64,000 bases of DNA. Source: Exiguobacterium sibiricum 7-3. Its GTDB lineage: Bacteria; Bacillota; Bacilli; Exiguobacteriales; Exiguobacteriaceae. The notes beneath the pieces are model-generated. The model saw only the letters and a list, made by a program, of their open reading frames with translations, was not told the origin of the DNA and made no database searches. Positions 53,000 through 62,465 of the stretch are shown here, piece by piece (the stretch's first letter is position 1; each line of letters starts with the position of its first letter). The translations under genes were made by a program, and so were the position numbers. Location of the stretch: positions 571,971 to 635,970 of the forward strand of contig NZ_KK211190.1 of the NCBI RefSeq assembly GCF_000620865.1, written 5' to 3'.

Positions 53000-53356
53000 A
53001 TGAATTCCATCAACACGGAAATTCGGCTTCACCTGCCTGAAAATGTCTTACCATACGAAGCGACACGAAATGTCTTCGTCGAAGCGAATCAAGAGGACTT
53101 GGCACAGGATGGAGTCGTTATTCTACCGACACCGCAACATATCGCAAAGCTTGAAACAGCCATTGAAAAGGCAAATGTCCAGCTCGAATCACAACGAACA
53201 GGCTTAAAGTTTATCAAACATGAAAAACTCAATGAATTTTATATTCAAGTCGTCGATACAAATAACCATGTCGTCCAAGAAATTCCGAGTAAAAAGGAAC
53301 TCGATTTTTTTGCCGCTTTCATGGAATTTAATCAACTGATCGATAAACGGATTTAA
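53000..53356 (+). CDS. flaG: FlaG-family flagellar protein
   Basis: A 118-residue protein starting MNSINTEIRLHLPENV at 53000 after AAAAAGGAGTGTTTGTCT; the frame is open further upstream but has no ribosome site. The C-terminal half (KLNEFYIQVVDTNNHVVQEIPSKK) is the FlaG/YvyC pattern, which affects filament length in some bacteria. It lies between hag and fliD as usual. Confidence 0.87.
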   Translation: MNSINTEIRLHLPENVLPYEATRNVFVEANQEDLAQDGVVILPTPQHIAKLETAIEKANVQLESQRTGLKFIKHEKLNEFYIQVVDTNNHVVQEIPSKKELDFFAAFMEFNQLIDKRI

Positions 53357-53373
53357 GGGAAAGGACTGATTGG

Positions 53374-54936
53374 ATGGCAGGGATACGTCTTAGTGGTCTC
53401 GCAAGTGGGATCGATACAGAAACGATGATTAAACAATTGATGCAGGCAGAACGGGCACCGGTGGATCGTCTTTCACAAAAGAAACAAACATTAACCTGGC
53501 AACGTGACGCTTACCGCGAAATGAACCGTGGCTTACTTGATTTACGAACGGCAGCAAGTGATATGCTGTTATCGAAAAATTATACAGCGAAGACTGCGAC
53601 AAGTTCGGATTCATCGAAAGTATCCGTGACAGCAAGTCCAGCAGCGACAGCTGGTAGTGTGACGATTGATAAGATTGGTCAGTTAGCATCAGCAGCATCC
53701 GTAACGATGATAACAACGGCAGGAAAATCATCAGATACAACGCTTGCTGACAGTGGGATGTTTACTGTGACAGATGGAAAAATCAATGTTCAAATCAATA
53801 GCTTTTCTGCTGACGGAAAAGCAATCAGTGAAACGATTTCGCTTGATGCGACGCAAAAATTGTCAGATTTAACATCAGCTATCAATGCTAAATCAAGTCT
53901 CGGAATGGGTGCTGTCTATAACGATATTACAGGTAAACTAGTTTTAACGAAGACAAGCACCGGAAAATTGAATCCAAGTGGGGCAGATATAACGATTCGT
54001 GATGCGAATGCCAATTCCGAGATTGTGAACTCCGAGTCACTGACGATGGGGCAGGACGGTAAAAATGCAAAGTATACGATTGGCGGTCAGGAACTCGAAC
54101 AACGGACCAACACCTTTACGCAAAACGGTCTGACAATCACATTAAACGGGACAGCAACGACAGCTACGACCCTCAACACGAAACTCGATACGCAAGCGAA
54201 CTTTGATTCGATTAAGAAGTTTGTCGATAAGTATAACGAGATGATTGATAAGATGAATAAAAAAGTTCGGGAAGAAAAGTATCGTGATTTCCAACCGTTG
54301 ACGGATGCGCAGCGAAAGGAATTAAGTGAAGACGAAGTCAAGAAATGGGAAGAGAAAGCTATCAGTGGTGTCTTGAAAAATGATAGTTTCTTACGCGACG
54401 GAATGAACTCGTTCCGGAGTGCGATTTCTGCAAAAATCGACACAGGTTACTCATACACAGCTGACTCAAAAACGATTGAACTGAATTATATGTCGCAAAT
54501 CGGTATCACCTCAACAAGTGATTTCCGCGATGGAGGAAAGTTAAAGCTGGATGAAACAAAACTGAAGAAAATGCTTGAGGAACAACCGGAAGGCGTTTAT
54601 AAACTATTTACGACCGATGCACCGGAACCGACAAAAGATGCTCAAGGAAATCCAATTCCGGGTACAGCTGGACTTGACGGATTTGTTCGCCAAATCCAAG
54701 GATTCGCGACGACGATGCGAGATAAAATTTCGAAGGTCGCAGGACTTGATGGTTCTGTCTCGACGACTTACCGTCTCGGAAAATCCCTCGCCGATCTTGA
54801 TAAGAGTATGCTGACGTGGGCAGATAAATTAACTAGCAAAGAGAATGCTTACTATCGTCGCTTTGCAGCGATGGAACAGGCGATGAGCCAAGCGAACAGC
54901 CAATCGGCAACACTCGCTTCATACTTAGGACAATAA
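53374..54936 (+). CDS. fliD: Flagellar filament cap protein FliD
   Basis: A 520-residue protein starting MAGIRLSGLASGIDTETMIK, the FliD opening, with the FliD_N domain to about residue 110, a middle cap region, and FliD_C from about 230 (NFDSIKKFVDKYNEMIDKMNK ... SMLTWADKLTSKENAYYRRF). It caps the filament and guides flagellin folding. Starts 17 bases after flaG. Confidence 0.95.
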   Translation: MAGIRLSGLASGIDTETMIKQLMQAERAPVDRLSQKKQTLTWQRDAYREMNRGLLDLRTAASDMLLSKNYTAKTATSSDSSKVSVTASPAATAGSVTIDKIGQLASAASVTMITTAGKSSDTTLADSGMFTVTDGKINVQINSFSADGKAISETISLDATQKLSDLTSAINAKSSLGMGAVYNDITGKLVLTKTSTGKLNPSGADITIRDANANSEIVNSESLTMGQDGKNAKYTIGGQELEQRTNTFTQNGLTITLNGTATTATTLNTKLDTQANFDSIKKFVDKYNEMIDKMNKKVREEKYRDFQPLTDAQRKELSEDEVKKWEEKAISGVLKNDSFLRDGMNSFRSAISAKIDTGYSYTADSKTIELNYMSQIGITSTSDFRDGGKLKLDETKLKKMLEEQPEGVYKLFTTDAPEPTKDAQGNPIPGTAGLDGFVRQIQGFATTMRDKISKVAGLDGSVSTTYRLGKSLADLDKSMLTWADKLTSKENAYYRRFAAMEQAMSQANSQSATLASYLGQ

Positions 54937-54948
54937 GGAGGATTTCAG

Positions 54949-55320
54949 ATGGCGAACCCATACGCAACGTACCAAACGAACTCGGTTACAACCGCTTTAC
55001 CACAAGACTTAACGTTGATGTTGTATGAAGGACTAATTAAGTTCTCCATGCTCGCCAAGCGTGCAATCGAACAAGGATTGATTGAACAAAAAAACACGAA
55101 CATTCAAAAAGCGCAGGCAATCATCCTTGAGCTTCAATTGACGCTTAATCAATCGATTGCCTTGTCAAAAGACTTAAATAACTTGTATGACTATATGCAA
55201 GGTCGTTTAATTGATGCCAACGTCAAGAATGACGTTGTGGCAATCGACGAAGTGATTAGTTTTGCGGAAGAATTCCGCGAAACGTGGAAAGAAGCGATGA
55301 AGCTCGCGCGTCAACGATGA
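54949..55320 (+). CDS. fliS: Flagellin chaperone FliS
   Basis: A 123-residue helical chaperone (NPYATYQTNSVTTALPQDLT ... LNNLYDYMQGRLIDANVKND ... FRETWKEAMKLA). It binds the C-terminal end of flagellin before export. AAGGAGGATTTCAG precedes the ATG. The stop overlaps the next start (ATGA). Confidence 0.95.
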   Translation: MANPYATYQTNSVTTALPQDLTLMLYEGLIKFSMLAKRAIEQGLIEQKNTNIQKAQAIILELQLTLNQSIALSKDLNNLYDYMQGRLIDANVKNDVVAIDEVISFAEEFRETWKEAMKLARQR

Positions 55321-55670
55321 GTCCGCTTGATCCGCTCCGTCTGAAGACAAAACATCTGATGGAACTGCTTGAGCAGACGCCGGACGAAGACGTTTATGAC
55401 GAATGGTTACTGAAAATCCAGAACTTGTTGAACGAACGGGAAGCGTTCATCGCCGCTCATTCGAACTTACTGGCCGGTGCCAATCAAGCCGTCATTCAAG
55501 AGCTGGTTGCAGAAAGTCAAAAAATCGACTTGAAATTATCATCAGAAACCGCTAAATTAGGGGTACAAATCAATCAATTGCGTCAGACGAAAACGAGTCG
55601 GAAATCGTATATCGATCCGTACGAAGAAGTCGAAGGTAGTTTTTCACCGTATTTTGATTCTCGTCAGTAA
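55317..55670 (+). CDS. fliT: FliT-like flagellar chaperone
   Basis: A 117-residue mostly helical protein starting MSPLDPLRLKTKHLMELLEQ at 55317, overlapping fliS by 4 bases. Sequence is not strongly diagnostic, but length, predicted helices (LLKIQNLLNEREAFIAAHSN) and position after fliS match FliT, which chaperones FliD. Confidence 0.7.
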   Translation: MSPLDPLRLKTKHLMELLEQTPDEDVYDEWLLKIQNLLNEREAFIAAHSNLLAGANQAVIQELVAESQKIDLKLSSETAKLGVQINQLRQTKTSRKSYIDPYEEVEGSFSPYFDSRQ

Positions 55671-55697
55671 CTTTCTAGCCTTAGGGAGGGATTTCGC

Positions 55698-55877
55698 GTG
55701 CCAAAACGTGAAGACAAGAAACGAAAGGTCGTCAAACCATTTTACCGATCTGACGGCTCGTACGATCAGTTCATCGAACCGGATGTCGAGTCGGAATCCT
55801 GGGAAGAAGCCGAACGTCCGATTTCTGATTTACCGGATGCGTATGAAGAAGAAAAATATCGACGCGAGTCGTTGTAA
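55698..55877 (+). CDS. Small acidic protein at the end of the fliD operon
   Basis: A 59-residue product read from GTG at 55698, 4 bases or so after AGGGAGGGATTT, beginning MPKREDKKRKVVKPFYRSDG. A basic start is followed by an acidic Glu/Ser-rich tail (EPDVESESWEEAERPISD). It ends just before a strong terminator, so it belongs to the hag-side operon flaG-fliD-fliS-fliT. No family recognised. Confidence 0.6.
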   Translation: MPKREDKKRKVVKPFYRSDGSYDQFIEPDVESESWEEAERPISDLPDAYEEEKYRRESL

Positions 55878-55878
55878 T

Positions 55879-55913
55879 GAAAGAGGACCTTCCACGGTGG
55901 AAGGTCCTCTTTC
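55879..55913. terminator. Bidirectional terminator
   Basis: GAAAGAGGACCTTCC and GGAAGGTCCTCTTTC perfect stem between convergent genes; it touches the stop codon of the reverse gene. Confidence 0.85.
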
Positions 55914-57666
55914 ATTTAAACCGATAAGCGTTTTTTTCGTTTTGTTTGACGCTGTACATTGCTTCATCGGCCCGAATCAACAACAAGCTCGTCGTTGTCC
56001 CGTCGTCCGGATATCGGGCAATCCCGATTGACGGCGTGACAGACATTGCGCTGTCATTAAACCAAAACGGTTGATTCAGCTGAGTAATCAGTTCTTCGGT
56101 GTAAAGAATCGTACCTGCCTTTGAGCGCGGCAGGAAGACGATGAATTCGTCACCGCCAAGCCGGGCTGCGACCTCGTCGTCCCGCAGATGGAGCTGGAGG
56201 CGATTCGCTGTTTCTTGCAGAACATAGTCACCGGCGTCATGCCCATACGAGTCGTTGATTTGTTTGAAGCCGTCAAGATCAATGAACAGTAACGAACCGG
56301 CTGTAATCTGCGTGAGTCGCTCTTGCAGGAAATGTTCGAAATAACGACGATTTGGCAACCGGGTCAAGACATCATGATACCCAAGTCCTTCGAGCCACTG
56401 TTGTTGTTCGAGTGTCTCCGTGATATCGGCTAACAGAACGTAGATGTAATCCTGATCCGGTACCGGAATCAACGTCGTGTCATACGTGAGGGAATCATCT
56501 TGTAACAGTAACTTGCGACTCGACTCTAAACGCACGACTTCTTGTCGGAGTTGGTGTGACAGCCGTTCTGATAGTTGTCGACCGAATCGCTGGACTGCTG
56601 CCGGATTCATCGTCTGGAGTGTGCCTGTTCGATTGATTTGCAGAATCGGATCCGGATGATCGAGAAACAGGCGCCGGTATTCTTCTTTTCTTAATTCGAG
56701 GAGTGCGGTCTTTTCCTTGACGCGCTTTGCGAGATTAAGCTGGGCGACTTCATGTTCTTCGAGCAACTGCTGATTGAGTCGTTCTGAGAAATATTGTCGG
56801 ATTAAAAATAACGAAAAGAGCAGTGTGATCGTCAAGATATAGACGATGTTCGGCACTTTGAAAAACGAGATCCAAACGAGTAAAAGTACCAGACTGATAT
56901 ACGGTAAATATGGCCGCGACAAGGTATATATGTATGTAATCGATGGTGGGACTTGCCGGAAATAGCGAATCAGCCCAAACAAGCTAAGCGGGTAGAACGG
57001 TAAAAAAAGCGCTGCGATGTCGAGTTGATTACGGATCAGAAACGTATAGTACCCGAAGTTCGTGAAACAAAATAAGGCAACGGCCTGAATCAGAATCCGA
57101 TGTTGCGGCGCACCGCGTAAGCCAGTTGTATAGAGAATCAGAAAAAATAAAATAAGTGCCATGAAACAAAGTGCGTAGATTGTCATCGCAATCAATTCGA
57201 CGGTAGTCCGGGCAAAGTCAGGGACGTACTGTAAAATCATCACATACCCAAAGACGAGCGACATGCCGAATAAAATAAAGCCATCGAGATAAAGCAACCG
57301 GTTTTGACGGAATGACGACCAGACGATCAAGCGGGCCAGTGTCATAGCAGTCAAGAGTAAAAAGAGCGTCAGCGTCATGTTTGCCAAGGCATCGGACCAG
57401 ACAGGATGGAGACGGTTTGGTAACAGTGCCAACACAACGTTGAGGACAATGCCGAGCCAAAACAAGACAATCGCCAGCCCCATTCTGCGGTACGGATGAT
57501 TGGATGGTTTTAAAAAATGAACAAACGCTGACGAGGCACAAAAACTTAAGCCGATTAAGGTGATGCTGCCGGCGATGGCAGGGGTCAACGTTTGGTCAAG
57601 CGTCAATGCTAGAACCAGATAGGTCACAAGTAAATAAAGAAGACTGATTGCATATGGTCTCGTCAT
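55912..57666 (-). CDS. Membrane-bound GGDEF diguanylate cyclase
   Basis: A 584-residue protein with about eight membrane helices in residues 5-285 (YAISLLYLLVTYLVLALTL ... VYILTITLLFSLFLI), a coiled coil near 290-320 and a PAS-like region near 325-410, then a GGDEF domain with DVLTRLPNRR, LFIDLDGFKQIND and intact RLGGDEFIVFLP near 510. Likely makes cyclic-di-GMP in response to a membrane signal. It faces the fliD operon convergently. No EAL domain. Confidence 0.9.
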   Translation of the reverse strand: MTRPYAISLLYLLVTYLVLALTLDQTLTPAIAGSITLIGLSFCASSAFVHFLKPSNHPYRRMGLAIVLFWLGIVLNVVLALLPNRLHPVWSDALANMTLTLFLLLTAMTLARLIVWSSFRQNRLLYLDGFILFGMSLVFGYVMILQYVPDFARTTVELIAMTIYALCFMALILFFLILYTTGLRGAPQHRILIQAVALFCFTNFGYYTFLIRNQLDIAALFLPFYPLSLFGLIRYFRQVPPSITYIYTLSRPYLPYISLVLLLVWISFFKVPNIVYILTITLLFSLFLIRQYFSERLNQQLLEEHEVAQLNLAKRVKEKTALLELRKEEYRRLFLDHPDPILQINRTGTLQTMNPAAVQRFGRQLSERLSHQLRQEVVRLESSRKLLLQDDSLTYDTTLIPVPDQDYIYVLLADITETLEQQQWLEGLGYHDVLTRLPNRRYFEHFLQERLTQITAGSLLFIDLDGFKQINDSYGHDAGDYVLQETANRLQLHLRDDEVAARLGGDEFIVFLPRSKAGTILYTEELITQLNQPFWFNDSAMSVTPSIGIARYPDDGTTTSLLLIRADEAMYSVKQNEKNAYRFK

Positions 57667-57716
57667 GTGTCCACCTCTTTCCTCGATGTCTTATATATAT
57701 GCATTTCGTCAACAGG

Positions 57717-57762
57717 AGAGAAAACCCCTGTTTCGTCCAACACATCTCAGACAAACAGGGGA
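57717..57762 (-). terminator. Terminator of the six-gene reverse operon
   Basis: On the reverse strand ATCCCCTGTTTGTC pairs with GACGAAACAGGGGT, followed by TTTTCTC. Confidence 0.75.
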
Positions 57763-57767
57763 TGAAA

Positions 57768-58436
57768 TCAAATGGTATGTTGTTCACGGTACAATTCCCA
57801 GTGCTCGCGGGCTTCCTTTTTAATTCGATCAGAAACAGTTTTACTTTGGAAAATGAGACTGTACCATTGTTTGGCGTTATCTGTATCGCCTAGCGTTGCA
57901 TACAAATCACTGATTCGTAAAAGTAAGACATCGTGAGGAATGCCCGTTCGGACTGCATCCGTATAGTTTAAGTAAATGGTTTCGTATTTTTGGACAGATC
58001 GCATCGTCCAAGAAAGTTCTTGCTCCAAATCTTCCAGCAACCGATACATCCAGGAAATTCGAATGCCAAGCATCGCTTGGATGCTGTCTTTTTGTAACGT
58101 GATTTGTGCCATATACAAGCATAGTTTGTATAGATACAGTACTTGTTTCGCAGAACGTTCTGTTGCAGAGAAAGGTAAGACCGGAAGCGTTGATAAGATA
58201 TCCGTTTCCAGTAGAATCCGGACATCAGGCCGTAGTTTTTCAAACGCTTCATGGAAAATGAAACGACAGTGGCTACATTGGATAGGTTCGTAAAAATAGA
58301 CGTTAGGTCCCTGATAATGAATGAAACCATCCATATCGGTGTGTTCGACACGAATATGGCGGCTCAAGACACGTTTCGTCTCCGTTTCTTTGAGACAGTA
58401 GGGGCAACGGCATTTTTTAAGATAAAGATCAGGCAT
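57768..58436 (-). CDS. DUF2225-family protein
   Basis: A 222-residue protein with a zinc-binding start (KCRCPYCLKETETKRVLSRH, then CSHCRFIFHEAFEKL near residue 55), as in DUF2225 proteins. The rest is helical with repeat-like character (ISDLYATLGDTDNAKQWYSL). It starts 23 bases after yaaR with TTGAGGAGCACG ahead of the ATG, so it is the last gene of the second-flagellin operon. Function unknown. Confidence 0.75.
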   Translation of the reverse strand: MPDLYLKKCRCPYCLKETETKRVLSRHIRVEHTDMDGFIHYQGPNVYFYEPIQCSHCRFIFHEAFEKLRPDVRILLETDILSTLPVLPFSATERSAKQVLYLYKLCLYMAQITLQKDSIQAMLGIRISWMYRLLEDLEQELSWTMRSVQKYETIYLNYTDAVRTGIPHDVLLLRISDLYATLGDTDNAKQWYSLIFQSKTVSDRIKKEAREHWELYREQHTI

Positions 58437-58459
58437 GATACGTGCTCCTCAAGATAAAT

Positions 58460-58900
58460 TTAGACAAAAACGTTGACGAGCATTCCTTTGATTTCACCGA
58501 TTTGGTCGAGAATCTCCAATCGGCGTGATTCGCCGGAAATGACGTTGTCGGTCAGTTGCAACAACTTCGCATCGACTTGTTCGACGACCTTGTAGATTTT
58601 CGTTCGTCCACGGCGGTTGAAGCCACGTTTTTCTTCGAGTTGTTGCGACTGATCGAGGGCATCTTTTAAGAAGTCCTTGATTTTTTCTTTATAGTCTTCG
58701 AGATGTTCAATCGTTTGACTTTCTGCCAGTAACTGACCGTGCTCTTCGACGAGCAGCAACTTTTGTTGGAGACGTTCGTAGCCTTTATGCTCACGTTTAT
58801 CTTGCATCAAAGCTGAAAACGTCGTCGACGCTTCGACCTCACGTGGTCCGCTCTTAGGTGTCTGAAGGCGGCTTGTTTCTTGAATGCGCCGGATGTCCAT
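58460..58900 (-). CDS. yaaR: YaaR-family protein (DUF327)
   Basis: A 146-residue helical protein (MDIRRIQETSRLQTPKSG; KIKDFLKDALDQSQQLEEKR; KIYKVVEQVDAKLLQLTDNV) matching the YaaR/DUF327 family. The function is unknown. Its placement right after the second flagellin gene, within the same operon, suggests a motility link. Confidence 0.78.
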   Translation of the reverse strand: MDIRRIQETSRLQTPKSGPREVEASTTFSALMQDKREHKGYERLQQKLLLVEEHGQLLAESQTIEHLEDYKEKIKDFLKDALDQSQQLEEKRGFNRRGRTKIYKVVEQVDAKLLQLTDNVISGESRRLEILDQIGEIKGMLVNVFV

Positions 58901-58926
58901 CGTTGATTCCTCCTTTGGTTAGTTGA

Positions 58927-59817
58927 TTAGTTGAGTAGTTGTAAGACACCTTGCGGTAAGGCATTGGCCTGGGCGATCATTGCCATACCCGATTGATTCA
59001 GGATATTGTACTTCGCATACTCCATCATCTCACGCGCCATATCGGTATCACGAATCCGTGACTCGGACGCCGTCAGGTTTTCTTTACTGACACTGAGGAC
59101 AGATGATGTTGCTTCGAACCGGTTTTGGATTGCTCCGAGTTTTGCCCGTTGCTGGGAAATCGTATCGATTGCTTGTGTATAAAGGCTGATAGCCTGATCG
59201 GCATCGCTGCCTGTCATGACACTGAGCGCGTATTCCGGTGTTGTATTGACGCTTGGGTAATCCAGTTCCAGGGCGTCGGCATTCGGTTTGACGGTCGTAC
59301 TGATTCCGATATTCAGTCCCCGCATATCATCGATTGTCAAGGCAATGCCTTCATTCGCACCGGCGTTTGTCTGGATGAAGACAGCATTGTCTTTTCCGTA
59401 TGCACCTGTCAGTAATTTTTTGCCGTTGAACTGGGTTGTCTCAGCAATCCGTGAGACTTCATTCGTCAACTGGTTGATTTCTTCCTGAATCGCGGTCCGG
59501 TCTTCTGTCGCGAGTGTGCTATTACCGGCTTGAACGGCCAGTTCGCGCATCCGTTGCAACAGGTTATGTGTTTCGCCGAGTCCACCTTCGACCGTCTGGA
59601 CCATTGAAATTCCGTCGAGGACGTTCTGTTCCGCTTTATCGAGCGCTTTGAGTCGATTGCGCATCTTTTCCGAAATAGCAAGACCGGCTGCATCGTCAGC
59701 ACCACGGTTGATTTTTTGGCCACTCGATAATTTATCCATCGTCGTCTTGACGTTCATCTGATTGGCACTTAAGTTTCGGTAGGCTTTTAAAGCCTGTACG
59801 TTGTTTGAAATCCGCAT
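58927..59817 (-). CDS. Second flagellin
   Basis: A 296-residue flagellin starting MRISNNVQALKAYRNLSANQ. Both terminal helical regions are intact (GQKINRGADDAAGLAISEKM; IRDTDMAREMMEYAKYNILN ... ALPQGVLQLLN); the central part is only about 90 residues, so the outer domain is much smaller than in hag. It starts one base inside the stop of the FliS-like gene (TAATG). Codon use is less biased than in hag, which suggests lower expression. Likely a minor or conditional filament subunit. Confidence 0.93.
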   Translation of the reverse strand: MRISNNVQALKAYRNLSANQMNVKTTMDKLSSGQKINRGADDAAGLAISEKMRNRLKALDKAEQNVLDGISMVQTVEGGLGETHNLLQRMRELAVQAGNSTLATEDRTAIQEEINQLTNEVSRIAETTQFNGKKLLTGAYGKDNAVFIQTNAGANEGIALTIDDMRGLNIGISTTVKPNADALELDYPSVNTTPEYALSVMTGSDADQAISLYTQAIDTISQQRAKLGAIQNRFEATSSVLSVSKENLTASESRIRDTDMAREMMEYAKYNILNQSGMAMIAQANALPQGVLQLLN

Positions 59818-60209
59818 TAATAGTCCATCCCTTCGTAACGCTCATGGTGTGCCGCCCGGACGAGGGGACGGTCTTTTTTCAGACTGGCCGCTTGCCAGGT
59901 GATTAACAGTTCTTCCGTCAGCTGTAACACTTCGTCTAGGCGTGTCGGCTCGACGTAAGCCTGTAATGTCTGTTCCGCTAAGTAATAATACAATTGATCG
60001 AGTTGCGCTGTGATGATGCCGCCTTCGTCGTTCAAACCGGCCTGCAGTTTTTCAAGCAGCTGGTAGGCTTTTTGCAGACGGACGTTGACAGCATCGAACC
60101 GTCGCTCGTCGCGACCGGTAATTGCCTGTTCATATTGAAAGACGAGGCCTTTTAACATCGTCTCCGTCAATTGTTGGGGTGTCATCTGGTACAGTTCCTG
60201 TTCGGTCAT
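59817..60209 (-). CDS. Second FliS-like flagellin chaperone
   Basis: A 130-residue helical protein (MTEQELYQMTPQQLTETMLK; NVRLQKAYQLLEKLQAGLND; LDQLYYYLAEQTLQAY; LTEELLITWQAA) following the FliS pattern of helix lengths and the LYxYL and TW positions. It lies right before and overlaps the second flagellin gene, and overlaps the FlhB-like gene by 4 bases, so it is probably the dedicated chaperone of that flagellin. Confidence 0.8.
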   Translation of the reverse strand: MTEQELYQMTPQQLTETMLKGLVFQYEQAITGRDERRFDAVNVRLQKAYQLLEKLQAGLNDEGGIITAQLDQLYYYLAEQTLQAYVEPTRLDEVLQLTEELLITWQAASLKKDRPLVRAAHHERYEGMDY

Positions 60210-60496
60210 GAGTTCCGTCCTTTCGCGTGATCGAGTTCTTCAATCAACAGTAACAATTCGGCCATTACATCATACAGTTGAGGGGGAATTGCCGTTCCGA
60301 GATCAAGGTCGAGCAGGTGACCGAGCAACGACGTGTCCTGTTCAATCGCGACGCCGCTTGCACGGGCTTCCTGTAAAATCCGGTCGGCTGCGGTACCCGT
60401 TGCCCGGGCGACGACGATCGGGGCATTGCCCGACGCTTCATCGTACCGGAGGACGGCAGCTGATTTCCGGTGTTTTAAATCAATTTTCTGATACAT
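60206..60496 (-). CDS. FlhB C-terminal domain-like protein (FhlB/YlqH family)
   Basis: A 96-residue protein matching only the cytosolic C-terminal part of FlhB (HRKSAAVLRYDEASGNAPIV; ADRILQEARASGVAIEQDTS). The NPTH self-cleavage site of full FlhB is absent (the region reads ASGNAPIV). Stand-alone copies (YlqH in B. subtilis) can replace the FlhB cytosolic part and take part in export-substrate choice. Confidence 0.87.
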   Translation of the reverse strand: MYQKIDLKHRKSAAVLRYDEASGNAPIVVARATGTAADRILQEARASGVAIEQDTSLLGHLLDLDLGTAIPPQLYDVMAELLLLIEELDHAKGRNS

Positions 60497-60505
60497 AGGG
60501 CCTCC

Positions 60506-62425
60506 TTAAATCCGGTAGTCGTAACCGGTCGGTGTCTCGTCCGGTTTGACGGTTTCTGGTGTCGTGTGATCTTTCGTAAAGGCATCGAAGCGGATGCGGA
60601 CGTCCTGATAACCGGTCGCCTGCAGGGCTTCCGTCGTCCGTTCAAGGAACGGTGTTGCCAGACGCTCAAGGAGCGGGAAATCATTTTCAATCGTAATCTG
60701 CATCTTCCGGTTAACGGTCTCGACACGAACGCCGATGTCGCCGAGCCGTGGTGTCTCGAGTTGGACATATAACGTATTGTTTTCCCAGTCGATCACTTCA
60801 TCCGGGCGTTTATTTTGTAGGTGGACGTGCAGTCCGGCCGTCCCTTCGACGAGCTGGACGGGCAGGGCGAGCAACAGTTGCTGTAACTGCTGGTTGTTGT
60901 CCGGTTTATTGACCTGCTGCTGCGTGTTCAGGAACGTCTGCAGTTTCGCTGCTTCCGGATTCGCTGCCGGTGTCGCGAGTTTCAATTCCGCCGTCTGCAA
61001 CTGGAGCGTTTTTTGAACCGTCTCCTGTAAAACCCGTGGACTGTTTTGTCCTGGTTCATAGGGAATCGGTCGTTGGGCTGTCGTCGCCTGTAGTGTCTGT
61101 GCTTGCGGTTGTAATGGCTGCTGTGTGCCTGGAGCAGCCGGCCGTAAGCCCGGATTCAATTCCGGCAAGTACGCTGTCCGGACATTCGCCGGGGCATAGC
61201 GGAACGCTTCGAGTGCCAGGCGGACATCCTGGACGACGGCCTTGGCTTCTGCGCCGCGTCCAAGCAGGGCGAGTTCCGTTCCCCGTTCGAGTTTCGATAA
61301 CAGTTGAATCAGTTGTTTTTCATCACGCATGCTTGTATGTAACATCGCATCTGTCTGTTGGAACGTTTGCCGCAGCCGGTTCGCCGTACTTTCGATGACT
61401 TGCGCCATCTGGAGCGGACGTTCCTCGACGAGCGGTTCGATTTGCCGCAGTTGCGAGATGATCGTTCGCTGTTGGCTCCGGAAATCATTTGTCACTTCAG
61501 CAAGCCGGGGTGTCACTTCAGCGATGACTGTCAGATTCGACCGGACAGGTGCAGCGGACAGAACGTTTTTTTCCGCCGGCGCTGCTTGTGCTTGCGCAAT
61601 GACAGCGGTCAGTTGTTCAAGTTTGCTTGGCGCTGGTCGTTCCGTCAGCACGGGGCGTTCACTTGGGAAATAAGACTGCAACTGCTCTCGGACTTCTCGC
61701 AGTTCACCGCGGTCGATCCGGCCGAGGATATCCGGTCGGACGTCTGCTGGAACATGCGCCGCAATCTGCCGGAGGGCGACCGGTGTCGCTTGATCGATGT
61801 CGTGATGCGTCGGAAGTGTCGCGCGGGCGACGTCGAGTGCAATGACGTTGCTGAGCGTCGGTTTCTCGATCACCGCTTGACGTTCCGGTAAAATGTCCAC
61901 CAACGCATCGGTTGCGCCGAGCAACTGGGCAATCAGGACGTCGGCGTCGGCCGGCAGCGCACTGTCGGACGGACGTGTCACGAGCTGAAGAACAAGGTCT
62001 TTATACGTTCCTTGCAGGGCAGCGACGAGTCGGGCGACCGTTTCCGGTGTCTGCGGCAGTTGCCCCGTCGCAAGCAGTCGGGCGACGGCTTGTTTTAATT
62101 CCGGTGGGAGATCATCGAGTAAGGTCGCATCGACACCAGATGAATCCTGTTTGGTCGTTCCGGTCACCGGGACATCAGGATCGGTCTGTTCCGTCACCTG
62201 TTCAATCAGGTAACCTTCTGTCGTTTGGCCTTTGACCTGGAATTGAAAGGTACCTTCCGGGACGTCACCTGTGAAGGTCATCTCGACCTTCTCGCGGCCG
62301 ACCTGGACGAGGGCCGTATTCGGACCTGTCTTTTCAAGGACTGTCCCGCTGTATGTTTTAGTCTCCGATAAGGTGGTCGTGGGGGTGGAACGGGTCGGAC
62401 TCGTTGGATTCATCTGGATATTCAT
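60506..62425 (-). CDS. FliK-like/YlqG-like flagellar protein
   Basis: A 639-residue soluble protein, Gln/Thr/Pro-rich in the middle, starting MNIQMNPTSPTRSTPTTT. The C-terminal 150 residues (LLLALPVQLVEGTAGLHVHL; TLYVQLETPRLGDIGVRVET; MQITIENDFPLLERLATPF) follow the FliK C-domain pattern that measures hook length and switches export. In B. subtilis ylqG precedes ylqH, as here. First gene of a six-gene operon behind a sigma-D promoter. Confidence 0.75.
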   Translation of the reverse strand: MNIQMNPTSPTRSTPTTTLSETKTYSGTVLEKTGPNTALVQVGREKVEMTFTGDVPEGTFQFQVKGQTTEGYLIEQVTEQTDPDVPVTGTTKQDSSGVDATLLDDLPPELKQAVARLLATGQLPQTPETVARLVAALQGTYKDLVLQLVTRPSDSALPADADVLIAQLLGATDALVDILPERQAVIEKPTLSNVIALDVARATLPTHHDIDQATPVALRQIAAHVPADVRPDILGRIDRGELREVREQLQSYFPSERPVLTERPAPSKLEQLTAVIAQAQAAPAEKNVLSAAPVRSNLTVIAEVTPRLAEVTNDFRSQQRTIISQLRQIEPLVEERPLQMAQVIESTANRLRQTFQQTDAMLHTSMRDEKQLIQLLSKLERGTELALLGRGAEAKAVVQDVRLALEAFRYAPANVRTAYLPELNPGLRPAAPGTQQPLQPQAQTLQATTAQRPIPYEPGQNSPRVLQETVQKTLQLQTAELKLATPAANPEAAKLQTFLNTQQQVNKPDNNQQLQQLLLALPVQLVEGTAGLHVHLQNKRPDEVIDWENNTLYVQLETPRLGDIGVRVETVNRKMQITIENDFPLLERLATPFLERTTEALQATGYQDVRIRFDAFTKDHTTPETVKPDETPTGYDYRI

Positions 62426-62465
62426 CGATGAACCTCCTTTCTTGAAAAATTCTTCATCTTATTAT

